Assembly (NCBI RefSeq): GCF_028737315.1
Contig: NZ_JAQZAO010000007.1
Span: forward strand, 288,768-352,767
Source: Actinomycetospora lemnae
GTDB lineage: Bacteria > Actinomycetota > Actinomycetes > Mycobacteriales > Pseudonocardiaceae
Length of the DNA stretch: 64,000 nt
Direction of reading: 5' to 3'
Shown: positions 34,854 through 43,764 of the stretch, piece after piece
How positions within the stretch are numbered: the stretch's first letter is position 1
Layout: each line of letters opens with the position of its first letter
Position numbers and translations under genes: made by a program
The notes under the pieces: model-generated
Seen by the model: only the letters and a program-made list of their open reading frames with translations
Told to the model about the DNA's origin: nothing
The model's database searches: none

Positions 34854-36293
34854 ATGCGCTGCGCGGTGATCGGCGGGACCGGGTACGTCGGCGTGCGCCT
34901 CGTGCGGCGCCTGCTCGACGAGGGCCACGACGTCGCGGTCCTGGTCCGCAGCCCGCACAAGCTCGCCGCCACCGGCTGGGCCGAGCGTGTCGACGCCGTC
35001 CCCGGGGACCTCGCCGACCCCGACGCGGTGCGCGCGCTCGTCGCGGGCGCCGACGCCGTCGTCCACCTCGCGCACGCCCTCGAACGTCCCGACTTCCCCG
35101 AGCGCGACCGCAGCGCCGCCCGGCTGGTCAGCACCGCGGCCGAACGCGCGGGAGTGGGCCGGATCGTCTACCTCGGGGGCCTGCGGCCGGGGGCGGGCGG
35201 GTCGCGGCACCTGTCCTCGCGCGCCGAGGTGGCCGACGTCTTCCTCGACGGCGCCGTGCCGACCGTCGCGCTCGAGGCCTCCATCGTCGTGGGCTCGGGC
35301 TCGGCGAGCTTCGAGATGATCCGCCACCTCGCCGAGCGCGTCCCCGTGCTGCCCGCCGTGCCGTGGCTCGCGCACCGCACGCAGCCGATCGCGATCGCCG
35401 ACGTCCTGCACTACCTCCTCGGTGCCCTCGCCGTGCCCGCGGAGACGAACCGGCGCTTCGACGTCGGCGGGCCCGATGTCCTGACCTACCTCGAGCTCGT
35501 CCGCCGCTACCTGCGCCTCGCCGGCCTGCCGCAGAGTGCCGTCGTCCCGGTGCCCGTGCCGGTGCCGCCCGGCGGGCCGGCGCTCGCCGGGCGCGTCGTC
35601 GAGGCGCTCACCCCGCTGCCGCGCGAGCTCGCGACCCCGCTGATCGAGTCGCTCGCCGACGACCTGGTGTGCCGCGAGGACGACGTGCTCACCGTCATCG
35701 GGCCGCCGCCGGGCGGGCGCACGACCTACGACGACGCGGTCCGCGCGGCGCTGGGCCGCCGCCACGAGGTGCCCGCCGCGCCGGCCGCCGACGACCCCGC
35801 CCTGGCGGGCCCCACCGACCCCGCGGGCTCCGGCGGCACCGTGTACCACTGGGGCACCACGGCGCCGTGCCCCGCGGACGCGGCGGCGCTGTGGGCGGTG
35901 GTCGACGGCATCGGCGGCGACACCGGCTGGTACGTCCCGCTCGGCGCCTGGACGCTGCGGGGCTGGGCCGACCAGCTGCTCGGCGGCGTCGGCGGCTACC
36001 GCGGGCGCCCGCAGGGCCGGCCGCTGCAGGCCGGGGACGTCGTCGACGGCTGGTGCGTCGAGGCCGTCGAGCCCGGCGCGCGCCTGGTGCTGCGCTCGGA
36101 GCTGCGCCAGCCCGGCCACCTGACGCTCACGCTGGCAGTCGACCCCGACGTCTCCGGGCACGGCTCGCACCTGCGCCTCGACGTCCGGTTCGTGCCCGCG
36201 GGCCTCGCCGGCCTCGTCTACGGCCGCGCCCTCCTCGCCGGCGCGCCCACCGTCTTCGGCGCCATGGCCCGGGGCATCACCGCCGCGACGTGA
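34854..36293 (+). CDS. SDR (NmrA-like) - DUF2867 fusion protein
   Basis: 479 residues. Residues 1-300 are an atypical SDR: VIGGTGYVGVRLVRRLLDEGHDVAVLVRS (NAD(P) motif), VYLGGLRPG, RTQPIAIADVLHYLLGAL. Residues 330-479 match DUF2867: VYHWGTTAPCPADAAALWAVVDGIGGDTGWY, LLGGVGGYRGRP, WCVEAVEPGARLVLRSELRQPG, DVRFVPAGLAGLVYGRAL. This two-domain layout is known in actinobacteria; substrate unknown. The stop codon TGA lies within a 40-bp palindromic element, so the element provides the gene's end. Confidence 0.88.
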   Translation: MRCAVIGGTGYVGVRLVRRLLDEGHDVAVLVRSPHKLAATGWAERVDAVPGDLADPDAVRALVAGADAVVHLAHALERPDFPERDRSAARLVSTAAERAGVGRIVYLGGLRPGAGGSRHLSSRAEVADVFLDGAVPTVALEASIVVGSGSASFEMIRHLAERVPVLPAVPWLAHRTQPIAIADVLHYLLGALAVPAETNRRFDVGGPDVLTYLELVRRYLRLAGLPQSAVVPVPVPVPPGGPALAGRVVEALTPLPRELATPLIESLADDLVCREDDVLTVIGPPPGGRTTYDDAVRAALGRRHEVPAAPAADDPALAGPTDPAGSGGTVYHWGTTAPCPADAAALWAVVDGIGGDTGWYVPLGAWTLRGWADQLLGGVGGYRGRPQGRPLQAGDVVDGWCVEAVEPGARLVLRSELRQPGHLTLTLAVDPDVSGHGSHLRLDVRFVPAGLAGLVYGRALLAGAPTVFGAMARGITAAT

Positions 36294-36329
36294 GCGGACT
36301 CTCGAGCCATAGCTCGAAAGTCCGCTCAC
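36290..36329. repeat. 40-bp palindromic element at the SDR-DUF2867 stop codon
   Basis: GTGAGCGGACTCTCGAGC, 4-nt centre, GCTCGAAAGTCCGCTCAC: 18-bp arms with one mismatch. Same length and same GTGAGC/GCTCAC ends as the copies at 5851 and 10282, but a different interior. It sits between two convergent genes. Confidence 0.78.
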
Positions 36330-36335
36330 GAGGGC

Positions 36336-37433
36336 TCAGGGCAGGAAGCGGTCCACCGCCGCGCGGGCCGCGGCCGCGAGGTCCCCGCCGGCGGCCTCGA
36401 TCGCCGCGCGCTGGCGGACCGAGCCGGTCCCGTGCGCCAGGACGCGCGCGCACCCCTCGTCGGCGAGCTCGGCGTCGCCCGCGTCGGCCAGCGCTCCGGA
36501 CACGTGCTCCTGGAGGGCCCGCAGCACGTCGCCGGCGGCGGCGGGCTTGCCGCTGCGCGGGTCGACGAGCTCCTCGGTGAGCCCCCAGCGCGCGGCGCGC
36601 CAGTGCGCGAGGCGCAGTGCCTCGATCGGCTCGTCGCGCGGGGCGATGCCGTCCCGGGCCTCCCGGGCCGCCGTGCTGACCAGGGCGCGCGCGAGCACCG
36701 CCACGAGGACCGCGTCGTCGACCTCGAGCGCCACGTCGCACACCCGCACCTCGACCGTGCCGAGCTCGCGGGAGAGCCGGGCGTCGAAGTAGACCATCGC
36801 CTCGTCGAGCAGGGTGTCGGTGGCGAGCATCGCGGCGACGGCCTCGTCGTAGGCGGCCAGCGAGCCGAAGACGCGCGTCGGGCCGGCGGAGGGCCAGCGG
36901 GACCACACGATGCTGCGGTAGCTCGCGTACGTCGTGTCGCGGCCCCGCCAGCACGGCGAGTTGCTCGCGAGCGCGCGCAGCACCGGCAGCCACGGCCCGA
37001 TCCGGTCGAGGACGCCGACGCCCTCCTCGGGGGAGCCGACCTCGACGTGCACGTGCTGCCCGCTCGTCAGCTGCGCGGTGGCGATGGCGCCGAAGCGGTC
37101 GGCGATCGCGCCGTAGCGCCCGTCGGGGACCGCCGCGTTGGGCTCCGAGGTCTCGTCCGGCGCGACCGGCGAGGTGGCGAGGCCGGCGACGTCGACGCCC
37201 TCCCGGTGCGCCGCCTCGCGGGCCTCCCGCCGCCGCCGGCGCAGGTCGTCGGCGAGGGACGCCGCGTCGTGGTGCGGCGCCGTGGCCGTCTCCACCTGCT
37301 CGGTGCGCATCTCCCCGTCGAGCTCGCCGGACGCCGCGTCGCGCACCCGGCCGGCACGCCCACGGGGGGCGCCGGTGGCCGGGTCGACCAGCAGCAGTTC
37401 TTCCTCGGCCCCGAAGGGGGGCACCGCAGTCAT
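36336..37433 (-). CDS. Carboxylate-amine ligase (GCS2/YbdK type glutamate-cysteine ligase family)
   Basis: 365 residues. FGAEEELLLVDPATG at the N-terminus (Mg-ATP glutamates), RTEQVETATAP, TSGQHVHVEVGSPEEGV, SELGTVEVRVCDVALEV-type block (LSRELGTVEVRVCD): the GCS2 fold. Members are weak glutamate-cysteine ligases; in actinomycetes, which use mycothiol, the real substrate is uncertain. ATG 37433. Divergent from the Nudix gene. Confidence 0.88.
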   Translation of the reverse strand: MTAVPPFGAEEELLLVDPATGAPRGRAGRVRDAASGELDGEMRTEQVETATAPHHDAASLADDLRRRRREAREAAHREGVDVAGLATSPVAPDETSEPNAAVPDGRYGAIADRFGAIATAQLTSGQHVHVEVGSPEEGVGVLDRIGPWLPVLRALASNSPCWRGRDTTYASYRSIVWSRWPSAGPTRVFGSLAAYDEAVAAMLATDTLLDEAMVYFDARLSRELGTVEVRVCDVALEVDDAVLVAVLARALVSTAAREARDGIAPRDEPIEALRLAHWRAARWGLTEELVDPRSGKPAAAGDVLRALQEHVSGALADAGDAELADEGCARVLAHGTGSVRQRAAIEAAGGDLAAAARAAVDRFLP

Positions 37434-37535
37434 GACGTCATGTTCCCGTTCCGGCCGCCGCGATCGCCGTCCGGCTCCGGTCCGCTTAGTGTGATCTGTC
37501 GTGCCGGGACACGACGCGCAGCAGAGCTGGACCCC

Positions 37536-37994
37536 GTGAAGGGTGACGGTGACGGCTGGGTCGTGTGCGACGCGGGCCACCGGCACTGGGGACGGTTCGG
37601 GGCGGCGGGGCTGCTGCTGCGCCACGGTGATGCGGTCCTGCTCGCGCACCGGGTCTGGTGGAGCCACCACGGCGGCACGTGGGGCATCCCCGGCGGCGCG
37701 CGCGACTCCGGCGAGTCCGCCCGGGACGCGGCGCTGCGCGAGGCGGTCGAGGAGACCGGCGTCGACGCCTCGCGGGTGCGGCTGACCGGCGAGACCACCG
37801 ACGACCACGGCGGCTGGTCCTACGTCACCGTCCACGCCCGGCTCGACACCGCGACCCCACCGGCCCTGGAGCCCACCGACGGCGAGGCGACCGAGCTGCG
37901 CTGGACGCCGGTCGACGAGGTGTCGTCCCTCGCACTGCACCCGGGGTTCGGGGCGTTCTGGGCAGGTCCGGAGGCCGTCGAACCCCTACCGTGA
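37536..37994 (+). CDS. Nudix hydrolase
   Basis: 152 residues. The Nudix box GGARDSGESARDAALREAVEETGV matches Gx5Ex7REUxEExGU. A preceding WWSHHGGTWGIPGG strand completes the fold. MutT-like nucleoside-diphosphate substrate, not resolved. GTG 37536. Its stop overlaps GTG 37991, an alternative start of the following dehydrogenase gene, so they are probably co-transcribed. Confidence 0.9.
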   Translation: MKGDGDGWVVCDAGHRHWGRFGAAGLLLRHGDAVLLAHRVWWSHHGGTWGIPGGARDSGESARDAALREAVEETGVDASRVRLTGETTDDHGGWSYVTVHARLDTATPPALEPTDGEATELRWTPVDEVSSLALHPGFGAFWAGPEAVEPLP

Positions 37995-37999
37995 AACCC

Positions 38000-39187
38000 A
38001 TGGTTGCCGCACCTCCCGATCCCAGCGACTTCCTCGCCGTCGACGCCGACCTGAGCGCCGAGGAGCGGGACATCCGCGACGCCGTGCGCGACTACGCGGC
38101 CGCGGAGCTCGAGCCGCGCATCGCCGAGTGGTACGAGTCGAACACCCTGCCCCGCGACATCGCGAAGGGCCTGGGCTCGCTCGGCCTGCTGGGCATGCAC
38201 CTCGAGGGCTACGGGTGCGCCGGCACCAACGCCACGAGCTACGGCCTGGCCTGCCGCGAGCTCGAGGCCGTCGACTCGGGGCTGCGGTCGTTCGTGTCGG
38301 TCCAGGGCTCGCTGGCGATGTTCGCGATCCACCGCTGGGGCTCCGAGGAGCACAAGCAGCAGTGGCTCCCGCGGATGGCGACGGGCGAGGCGCTCGGCTG
38401 CTTCGGGCTCACCGAGGCCGACGCGGGCTCCGACCCGGGCTCGATGCGCACCCGGGCACGGCGCGACGGGGACGACTGGGTGCTCGACGGTTCCAAGATG
38501 TGGATCACCAACGGCACGCTCGCCGACGTCGCCGTCGTGTGGGCGCAGACCGATCCCGAGCAGGGCAGCAAGGGGATCCGTGGCTTCGTCGTGCCCACCG
38601 ACACCCCGGGCTTCACCGCCAACGAGGTCAAGCACAAGCTCTCGCTGCGCGCGTCGCTCACCGCCGAGCTGGTCCTCGAGGGTGTGCGCCTGCCCGCCGA
38701 CGCGGTCTTCCCCGAGGTCCAGGGGCTCAAGGGGCCGCTGTCGTGCCTCAACGAAGCCCGCTACGGCATCCTCTGGGGCGCCGTCGGCGCGGCGCGGACC
38801 TGCTACGAGTCGGCGCGCGCCTACGCCATCGACCGCGAGCAGTTCGGCCAGCCCATCGCCGGGTTCCAGCTGACCCAGCGCAAGCTCGCCGACATGGTCG
38901 TCAGCGTCAACCAGGCCGGGCTCACGGCCTCGCGCATCGGGCGGCTCAAGGACGCCGAGCAGCTCCACCCCGCCCAGGTCAGCTTCGGGAAGATGGCCAA
39001 CGTCCGGGCCGCGCTCGACGTCGCCCGCACGGCGCGCACGGTGCTCGGCGGCAACGGGATCACGCTCGAGTACCCGGTGTTCCGGCACATGACGAACCTC
39101 GAGACCGTGCTGACCTACGAGGGCACCGAGGAGATGCACGCCCTGTCGATCGGCCAGGCCGTGACGGGCATCCCGGCCTTCCGCTGA
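38000..39187 (+). CDS. Acyl-CoA dehydrogenase, glutaryl-CoA dehydrogenase type
   Basis: FAD enzyme of lysine/tryptophan or related dicarboxyl-CoA catabolism, 395 residues. CFGLTEADAGSDPGSMRTRA (flavin-binding), WITNGTLADVAVVWAQ, LNEARYGILWGAVGAARTCYESARAYAIDREQFG, and the C-terminal YEGTEEMHALSIGQAVTG. The pattern LSCLNEARYGI with ITLEYPVFRHMTNLETVLTYEGT is closest to GcdH, whose catalytic Glu lies in that last block (TYEGT). ATG 38000. Confidence 0.88.
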   Translation: MVAAPPDPSDFLAVDADLSAEERDIRDAVRDYAAAELEPRIAEWYESNTLPRDIAKGLGSLGLLGMHLEGYGCAGTNATSYGLACRELEAVDSGLRSFVSVQGSLAMFAIHRWGSEEHKQQWLPRMATGEALGCFGLTEADAGSDPGSMRTRARRDGDDWVLDGSKMWITNGTLADVAVVWAQTDPEQGSKGIRGFVVPTDTPGFTANEVKHKLSLRASLTAELVLEGVRLPADAVFPEVQGLKGPLSCLNEARYGILWGAVGAARTCYESARAYAIDREQFGQPIAGFQLTQRKLADMVVSVNQAGLTASRIGRLKDAEQLHPAQVSFGKMANVRAALDVARTARTVLGGNGITLEYPVFRHMTNLETVLTYEGTEEMHALSIGQAVTGIPAFR

Positions 39188-39193
39188 CGAGCC

Positions 39194-40678
39194 CTAGCGG
39201 CGCGGGGGCGCGCACTCCACCCGGTTGCGGCCCCCGTGCTTGGCGGCGTACAGCGCGGCGTCGGCGCTGACCATGAGGCCGTCGAGGTCGCAGGACGCCT
39301 GCGGGAACGAGGCCGTCCCGATCGAGGCCGTCAGGCCCTGCACGGTGCCGCCGCCGAGGGTGGGGGCGACGGTGACCTCGCACTCGCTGATCCGCCGGCG
39401 CAGCCGCTCGGCGGTGGTCCCGACCTGCTCGGGCCCGGCCTCGGCGAGCAGCACCACGAACTCCTCGCCGCCGAAGCGCCCGACGGCGTCGTAGGGGCGG
39501 ACCTCGGAGCGCAGGGTGTCGGCCACGGCGCGCAGGACGGCGTCGCCGACGAGGTGGCCGTGCCGGTCGTTGATCGCCTTGAAGGCGTCGATGTCGACCA
39601 TGATGACGCCCAGCTCGCCGCCCCGGCGACGGAGGCGGGCGAGCTCGCGCTCGGCCTGGTCGCGCCAGGCCGAGGCGTTGGCGAGACCGGTCTTCGGATC
39701 CGTCCGCGCGGCGCGGGCGAACTGCTGGATGAGGAAGCCGCGGTGCATGCCCATGACGGGCACGAGCAGCACCGGCAGCAGCCACGGCGTCGTCAGGGCC
39801 ACGACGGCGAGCGCGGCGCCGAGGGCCAGGGCGCCGAGCCCGATGAGCGTGTCGGTGGGGGAGCCGAGCCGCTTCCACCACGGCGTGCCGGGGGCGCTCA
39901 GGCAGATCATGAAGACGACGAGCCCGTGGTTGACCGTCCAGCGCGTCAGGCCCGCGGCGACGAGCACGAGCAGCCCGACCGGCCCGGACACCGTGACCAG
40001 CAGCCCGCCGGGGATCAGCTCCAGCACCGCCCAGGCCGCCACGGAGGCGATGAGGACGGTCGCCGCGGAGTAGGTCCACCGGTGGGGCACCGGGCGTTGG
40101 CTGACGCGCAGCCACCAGTAGGCGAACGTGATGACGACGAGGGCCAGCGCGAGGCCGAGGGGCAGCAGCAGGAGGCCGGCGAAGCTCCACACCGATTTCA
40201 GCTCGATGTAGGGCTGGCCGTCGGCGACGACCTCGCGGCGCCGCTCGATGCCGCGCGCCGTCTCGACGTGGACGACGAGCCCGAGGACGAGCAGCGCGAG
40301 GGCCCGCCAGTCGGCCGGCCCCACCGGTTCGAGTCCCGCGACGGCGAGCGAGAGCGCGACGGCGAGCACGTCCACGACGAGGACCGCGACGACGACCCGG
40401 CGCGGCGCCTGCCACAGGCTCCAGCGCCGCGGGTCGAGCCGGCGCCCGAGGGACGGGCGGACCGGTGTGTTCTGCGCGACACCGGCACCGCCCGCGGCGC
40501 CGGCCTCCTCGCGCCGGCGACGCGCGTGACGCCAGGGGCGCACACCGCCGCCGTCCTCGGTCGGGAACCCGGCGTCCGTCACGGCGCGTACCGGCCGGTC
40601 GGGGCGCGTTGGTCCGGGCGCGGGACTGAGCGCGGACCCGGGGTCGCTGGGACCCCTCCAGGGTTCACGCGCCGTCAC
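39194..40678 (-). CDS. Membrane diguanylate cyclase (GGDEF)
   Basis: Makes c-di-GMP. 494 residues. A 90-residue Arg/Pro-rich cytosolic start is followed by 7-8 membrane segments (about 95-320). The GGDEF domain contains DIDAFKAINDRHGHLVGDAVL, active site RFGGEEFVVLL, and DAALYAAKHGGRNRV. No obvious RxxD inhibitory site at the usual spot. GTG 40678. Divergent from the DSNWH repeat peptide, sharing a 366-bp control region. Confidence 0.92.
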   Translation of the reverse strand: MTAREPWRGPSDPGSALSPAPGPTRPDRPVRAVTDAGFPTEDGGGVRPWRHARRRREEAGAAGGAGVAQNTPVRPSLGRRLDPRRWSLWQAPRRVVVAVLVVDVLAVALSLAVAGLEPVGPADWRALALLVLGLVVHVETARGIERRREVVADGQPYIELKSVWSFAGLLLLPLGLALALVVITFAYWWLRVSQRPVPHRWTYSAATVLIASVAAWAVLELIPGGLLVTVSGPVGLLVLVAAGLTRWTVNHGLVVFMICLSAPGTPWWKRLGSPTDTLIGLGALALGAALAVVALTTPWLLPVLLVPVMGMHRGFLIQQFARAARTDPKTGLANASAWRDQAERELARLRRRGGELGVIMVDIDAFKAINDRHGHLVGDAVLRAVADTLRSEVRPYDAVGRFGGEEFVVLLAEAGPEQVGTTAERLRRRISECEVTVAPTLGGGTVQGLTASIGTASFPQASCDLDGLMVSADAALYAAKHGGRNRVECAPPRR

Positions 40679-41044
40679 GATGTGTGACCTCCTCCGGGCC
40701 TGGCGGGGCCCGCGACGGGCGGTCTCCGCGTGCGGAACACGGTACCGACGGACTCTGGATCTCGGCAGTCGACGTCACCCGTTGGGCAGAGATCACCCCG
40801 TTGGTTGACGCCCAGTCGCCGTCTGGTCACGCACCGCTTCTTTGACCAGCATCGAGGGGCGGATGCGCAGTGACGTGCCGCCGGATGTGACAGTTCGGTC
40901 GCTCTCCGTCAACGCGGAGCGCTGCCGGTCCGGCGGTCGTCGCCGCGACCCGGTCCGCCACACAGCGTGTGCGATGGACCACGTCCGTGTCGTCCGGGAC
41001 GCCGTCCCGGCCGATCTTCCCGCCCCCTGTCGAAAGGACGCCCC
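40679..41044. other. 366-bp divergent control region, cyclase / DSNWH peptide
   Basis: No gene seen. It contains the inverted repeat CTGGTCA-N13-TGACCAG (40823-40849) and a direct repeat around CACCC(C)GTTGG (40776-40804). TTGACG (40805) and TTGACC (40842) could be -35 elements, but no good -10 matches. Confidence 0.5.
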
Positions 41045-41203
41045 GTGGCCGACTCGAACTGGCACCGCGACTCCAACTGGCACCTCGCGGACTCGAACTG
41101 GCACCGCGACTCGAACTGGCACCTCGCGGACTCCAACTGGCACCGGGACTCCAACTGGCACTACGTGGACTCGAACTGGCACCGCGACTCGAACTGGCAC
41201 TGA
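41045..41203 (+). CDS. DSNWH tandem-repeat peptide (8 motifs in 52 residues)
   Basis: Starts GTG 41045 (AAAGGA about 7 nt upstream) and ends TGA directly after the last repeat. It is exactly four 13-residue units of the form xx-DSNWH-R-DSNWH; the leading pair is VA, LA, LA, YV. Variation between units is at third codon positions and synonymous (TCG/TCC, CGC/CGG) except the leading pair, so the peptide is under selection in this frame. Eight Trp, eight His, eight Asp; no Cys, no signal peptide, no leader. No family recognised. Ideas: metal-binding peptide, or a multi-core modified peptide; no modifying enzyme is adjacent. Confidence 0.7.
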   Translation: MADSNWHRDSNWHLADSNWHRDSNWHLADSNWHRDSNWHYVDSNWHRDSNWH

Positions 41204-41234
41204 GCCCACGCGCCGCTGGACCCGCGTCCCGCCG

Positions 41235-42446
41235 TCAGGGGCGGGCGCGGGTCCAGGCGAGCGCGCACCCCACCGCGACGACTACGCCCACCGCGCCGGC
41301 GATCGCCACCGCGGTCGCCGGGTCCGTGGCCTCGGCGAGCAGGCCCGCGAGCAGCACCCCGAGGCCCTGCGTGACGCGCAGGGCCGTCACCGCGAGCCCG
41401 AAGGCCTGGCCGCGGTGCGCGTCCGGCACGGCGGCGACGAACGCCGCGTTCGCCGGCACCTGGTAGGCGCACGCGAGCCCCGACGCGACCCAGAGCGCCA
41501 CGACGGCCGCGAGCGGCGGGTCGAGCGCCGAGGCGATGAGCGGCACGCACGAGGCCACCGCGAGCGGCCCGAGCAGGCGGTCGCGGCGCTGCGGCGGCAC
41601 GAGCCGCGCGAGCAGCACGATGCCCAGCGCCGCCCCGAGCGGGTTCGCCGCCAGCAGCAGACCCACGGCGACCGGGCCCCCGCCCAGGGACGCCGCGTAG
41701 GGCGCCGCCAGCCCCTCGATGGTCACCACGAAGGCCGACACGCACGCCAGCGCCACGAGCGCGCGCAGCCGCCGGTCGCCCGCGACGATCCGGGCGCCCT
41801 CGCGCAGCCCGGCCCCGGCGCGGCCCTCCACCGACGTCGTCACCCGCTGCTCGGCCACCCCCAGTTGCAGGATCACGGCCGAGAGCACGAACGTGACCGC
41901 GTCCCCGAGCAGCGCGACCGGCACGCCCACCAGGGCCACCAGCGGGCCGCCGAGGGCGAACCCGAGGACCTGCCCGCTCTGGTACGTCGTCCCCGACACC
42001 GCCGAGGCCACGACGTAGCGCTCCCCGGTGAGCACGTGCGGCAGGATCGCCGCCCGCGCGGCCGCGAACGGCGCGGCGAGCAGCTGGCCCCCCACCACGA
42101 GCAGGCAGAGCACCCAGAACGGCGTGCCGGGGATCGCCATGAGCGCGAGCAGCCCCGCGCGCAGGAGGTCGGTGACGACCATCGTCGCGCGCCGCGGCGC
42201 CCGGTCGGCGATCCCGGAGAGCAGGGGGCCGGCGACGAGGTCGGGCAGGAAGGTCAGGGCGTAGGTCAGCGCGGTGAGGCCCGCGGAGCCGGTGTCGGTG
42301 AAGACGAGCACCGCGAGCGCCACGCGGGCGACCTGGTCGCCGAGCACCGAGAGCAGCTGCGCGAGCCACAGCGCGCGGAACTGGGGATCGGCGAGGACGT
42401 CGCCGAACCGGGCACCGCCCGTGCTCGAGCGGTCATCCTCGGTCAC
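41235..42446 (-). CDS. MFS transporter (enterobactin-exporter-like)
   Basis: 403 residues, 12 hydrophobic segments. PQFRALWLAQLLSVLGDQVARVALAVLVF and the loop LLSGIADRAPRRATMVVTDLLRAG (motif A-like) are typical of the MFS_3/EntS group. Likely drug or metabolite efflux. Convergent with the DSNWH peptide, 31 bp apart, so not in one operon with it. GTG 42446. Confidence 0.9.
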   Translation of the reverse strand: MTEDDRSSTGGARFGDVLADPQFRALWLAQLLSVLGDQVARVALAVLVFTDTGSAGLTALTYALTFLPDLVAGPLLSGIADRAPRRATMVVTDLLRAGLLALMAIPGTPFWVLCLLVVGGQLLAAPFAAARAAILPHVLTGERYVVASAVSGTTYQSGQVLGFALGGPLVALVGVPVALLGDAVTFVLSAVILQLGVAEQRVTTSVEGRAGAGLREGARIVAGDRRLRALVALACVSAFVVTIEGLAAPYAASLGGGPVAVGLLLAANPLGAALGIVLLARLVPPQRRDRLLGPLAVASCVPLIASALDPPLAAVVALWVASGLACAYQVPANAAFVAAVPDAHRGQAFGLAVTALRVTQGLGVLLAGLLAEATDPATAVAIAGAVGVVVAVGCALAWTRARP

Positions 42447-42614
42447 GGTGCGACGACTCTACGGACCGCGGCCCGCGACACGCCCGGGAATCGGTGACAC
42501 TGGCGCCACAGGAGCATCACGGTGCACACTGCAGCCCGGTTGCGATCGGTTCGATCTCTGTCCGTGGACGAGGACGTTGGGGAAGACGCTTCTCGTCTCA
42601 GTCGGAGGTCAGCA

Positions 42615-43106
42615 GTGAGCACCCGTGGCGTGATCTACGTCCACTCGTCGCCGTCTGCGGTCCGGCCGCACGTCGAGTGGGCGATCTCGGGCGTCCTCGA
42701 CGCCCGGGTCGTACTGGACTGGTCCGCGCAGGACGCGGCACCGGGATCGGTGCGTGCCGAGGTGGCGTGGGACGGTCCCGTGGGCACCGCGGCCCGTTTG
42801 GCGACCGCGCTGCGCGCCTGGGGCATGGTGCGCTTCGAGGTCACCGAGGACCCCTCGCCCGGCACCGACGGCGAGCGCTTCAGCCACGTCCCGGGTCTGG
42901 GGCTGTGGCACGGGCGCACGAGCGCGAACGGCGACATCGTCCTCGGCGAGGACCAGGTACGCGCGGCCCTCGCCGGCGCGACCACCCGCGAGTCGCTGAC
43001 CCGTCGTCTCGACGACCTCCTCGGCACCCGGTGGGACGCCGCGCTCGAGGAGTTCCGCTACGCCGGGGACGGCGTGGCGCCGGCCCGCCTGCACCAGGTG
43101 GGCTGA
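42615..43106 (+). CDS. DUF3145 family protein
   Basis: 163 residues. STRGVIYVHSSPSAVRPHVEWAISGVLDARVVLDW, GPVGTAARLATALRAWGMVRFEVTEDPSPGTDGERFSHVPGLGLWHGRTSANGD are hallmarks of this actinobacteria-specific family. Function unknown. GGAGG lies 7 nt before GTG 42615, favouring it over upstream ATG 42522. Confidence 0.9.
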   Translation: MSTRGVIYVHSSPSAVRPHVEWAISGVLDARVVLDWSAQDAAPGSVRAEVAWDGPVGTAARLATALRAWGMVRFEVTEDPSPGTDGERFSHVPGLGLWHGRTSANGDIVLGEDQVRAALAGATTRESLTRRLDDLLGTRWDAALEEFRYAGDGVAPARLHQVG

Positions 43107-43155
43107 CCTGACGCCCGCCCGGGGACCGTCGGGGGGTGCTGGCAGTCTGGACGGC

Positions 43156-43761
43156 ATGCTCGGGCGGTTCCGCGACGGTGCGCTGGCCGATCGGCTGCGC
43201 CCGGGGATCGTCATGCCGGTGGTGCTCGTCGTGGCGCTGGTGCTGCTCGTCGTCGCGGGAGCCCTGCTCGGGGCCCGGGCCGCAGCGGTCGGCCGGGCCG
43301 CGGTGGGGGACACCGGACCGGTGCTGGCCGGGGTCGAGCTCCCCGCCGACGGCTCCGCGGGCCCGCCCACGGTCGTGCTCTCGGCGCCCGCCGCCGCCCA
43401 CCCGCAGGCGGCCGCGGTGCGCGACCTCGTGCAGCGCTGGACCGACGCGCGCAACGCCGGCGACCTCGCCGCCTACCGGGCCACGCTCGTGCCCGCCGCC
43501 CGCGTCGACGCCACGACGTTCACCGACACCGCGCGCACCCAGCGGGTGGGCTCGGTGGTGATCCGGCGGCTGGACCCGGTCGCGGGCGGGGAGATCGTCG
43601 TGCCCCTGGGCTACGTCACCACCCAGGACCCCGCCGTCGCCCCGCCCGACGTCCGCGTCCCGCGCCTGTGCTGGCAGATCAGCGCGGTGGTCGAGACCGC
43701 GGGCGGCACGCCCCGCCTCGTCGAACCGCGGCCCGGGAGCCAGCTGCGCACGCCCTGCTAG
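43156..43761 (+). CDS. Membrane-anchored hypothetical protein
   Basis: 201 residues. One membrane helix (about 20-40, VMPVVLVVALVLLVVAGALLG) after a basic start, then an outer domain. RDLVQRWTDARNAGDLAAYRATLVPAARVD resembles an NTF2/SnoaL-like or Mce-associated fold. It has two Cys (RLCWQIS and the last residue). Function unknown; ends next to the convergent fabF gene. Confidence 0.7.
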   Translation: MLGRFRDGALADRLRPGIVMPVVLVVALVLLVVAGALLGARAAAVGRAAVGDTGPVLAGVELPADGSAGPPTVVLSAPAAAHPQAAAVRDLVQRWTDARNAGDLAAYRATLVPAARVDATTFTDTARTQRVGSVVIRRLDPVAGGEIVVPLGYVTTQDPAVAPPDVRVPRLCWQISAVVETAGGTPRLVEPRPGSQLRTPC

Positions 43762-43764
43762 CTC

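Noticed and set aside
41045..41203. CRISPR array or plain microsatellite
   Set aside because: Units abut without spacers, and changes between units are at codon third positions with a clean start and stop, so it is treated as coding.
40679..42446. Complete modified-peptide (RiPP) gene cluster around the DSNWH peptide
   Set aside because: No radical-SAM, YcaO, lanthipeptide synthase or peptidase gene is nearby; the MFS gene is convergent, not co-transcribed.
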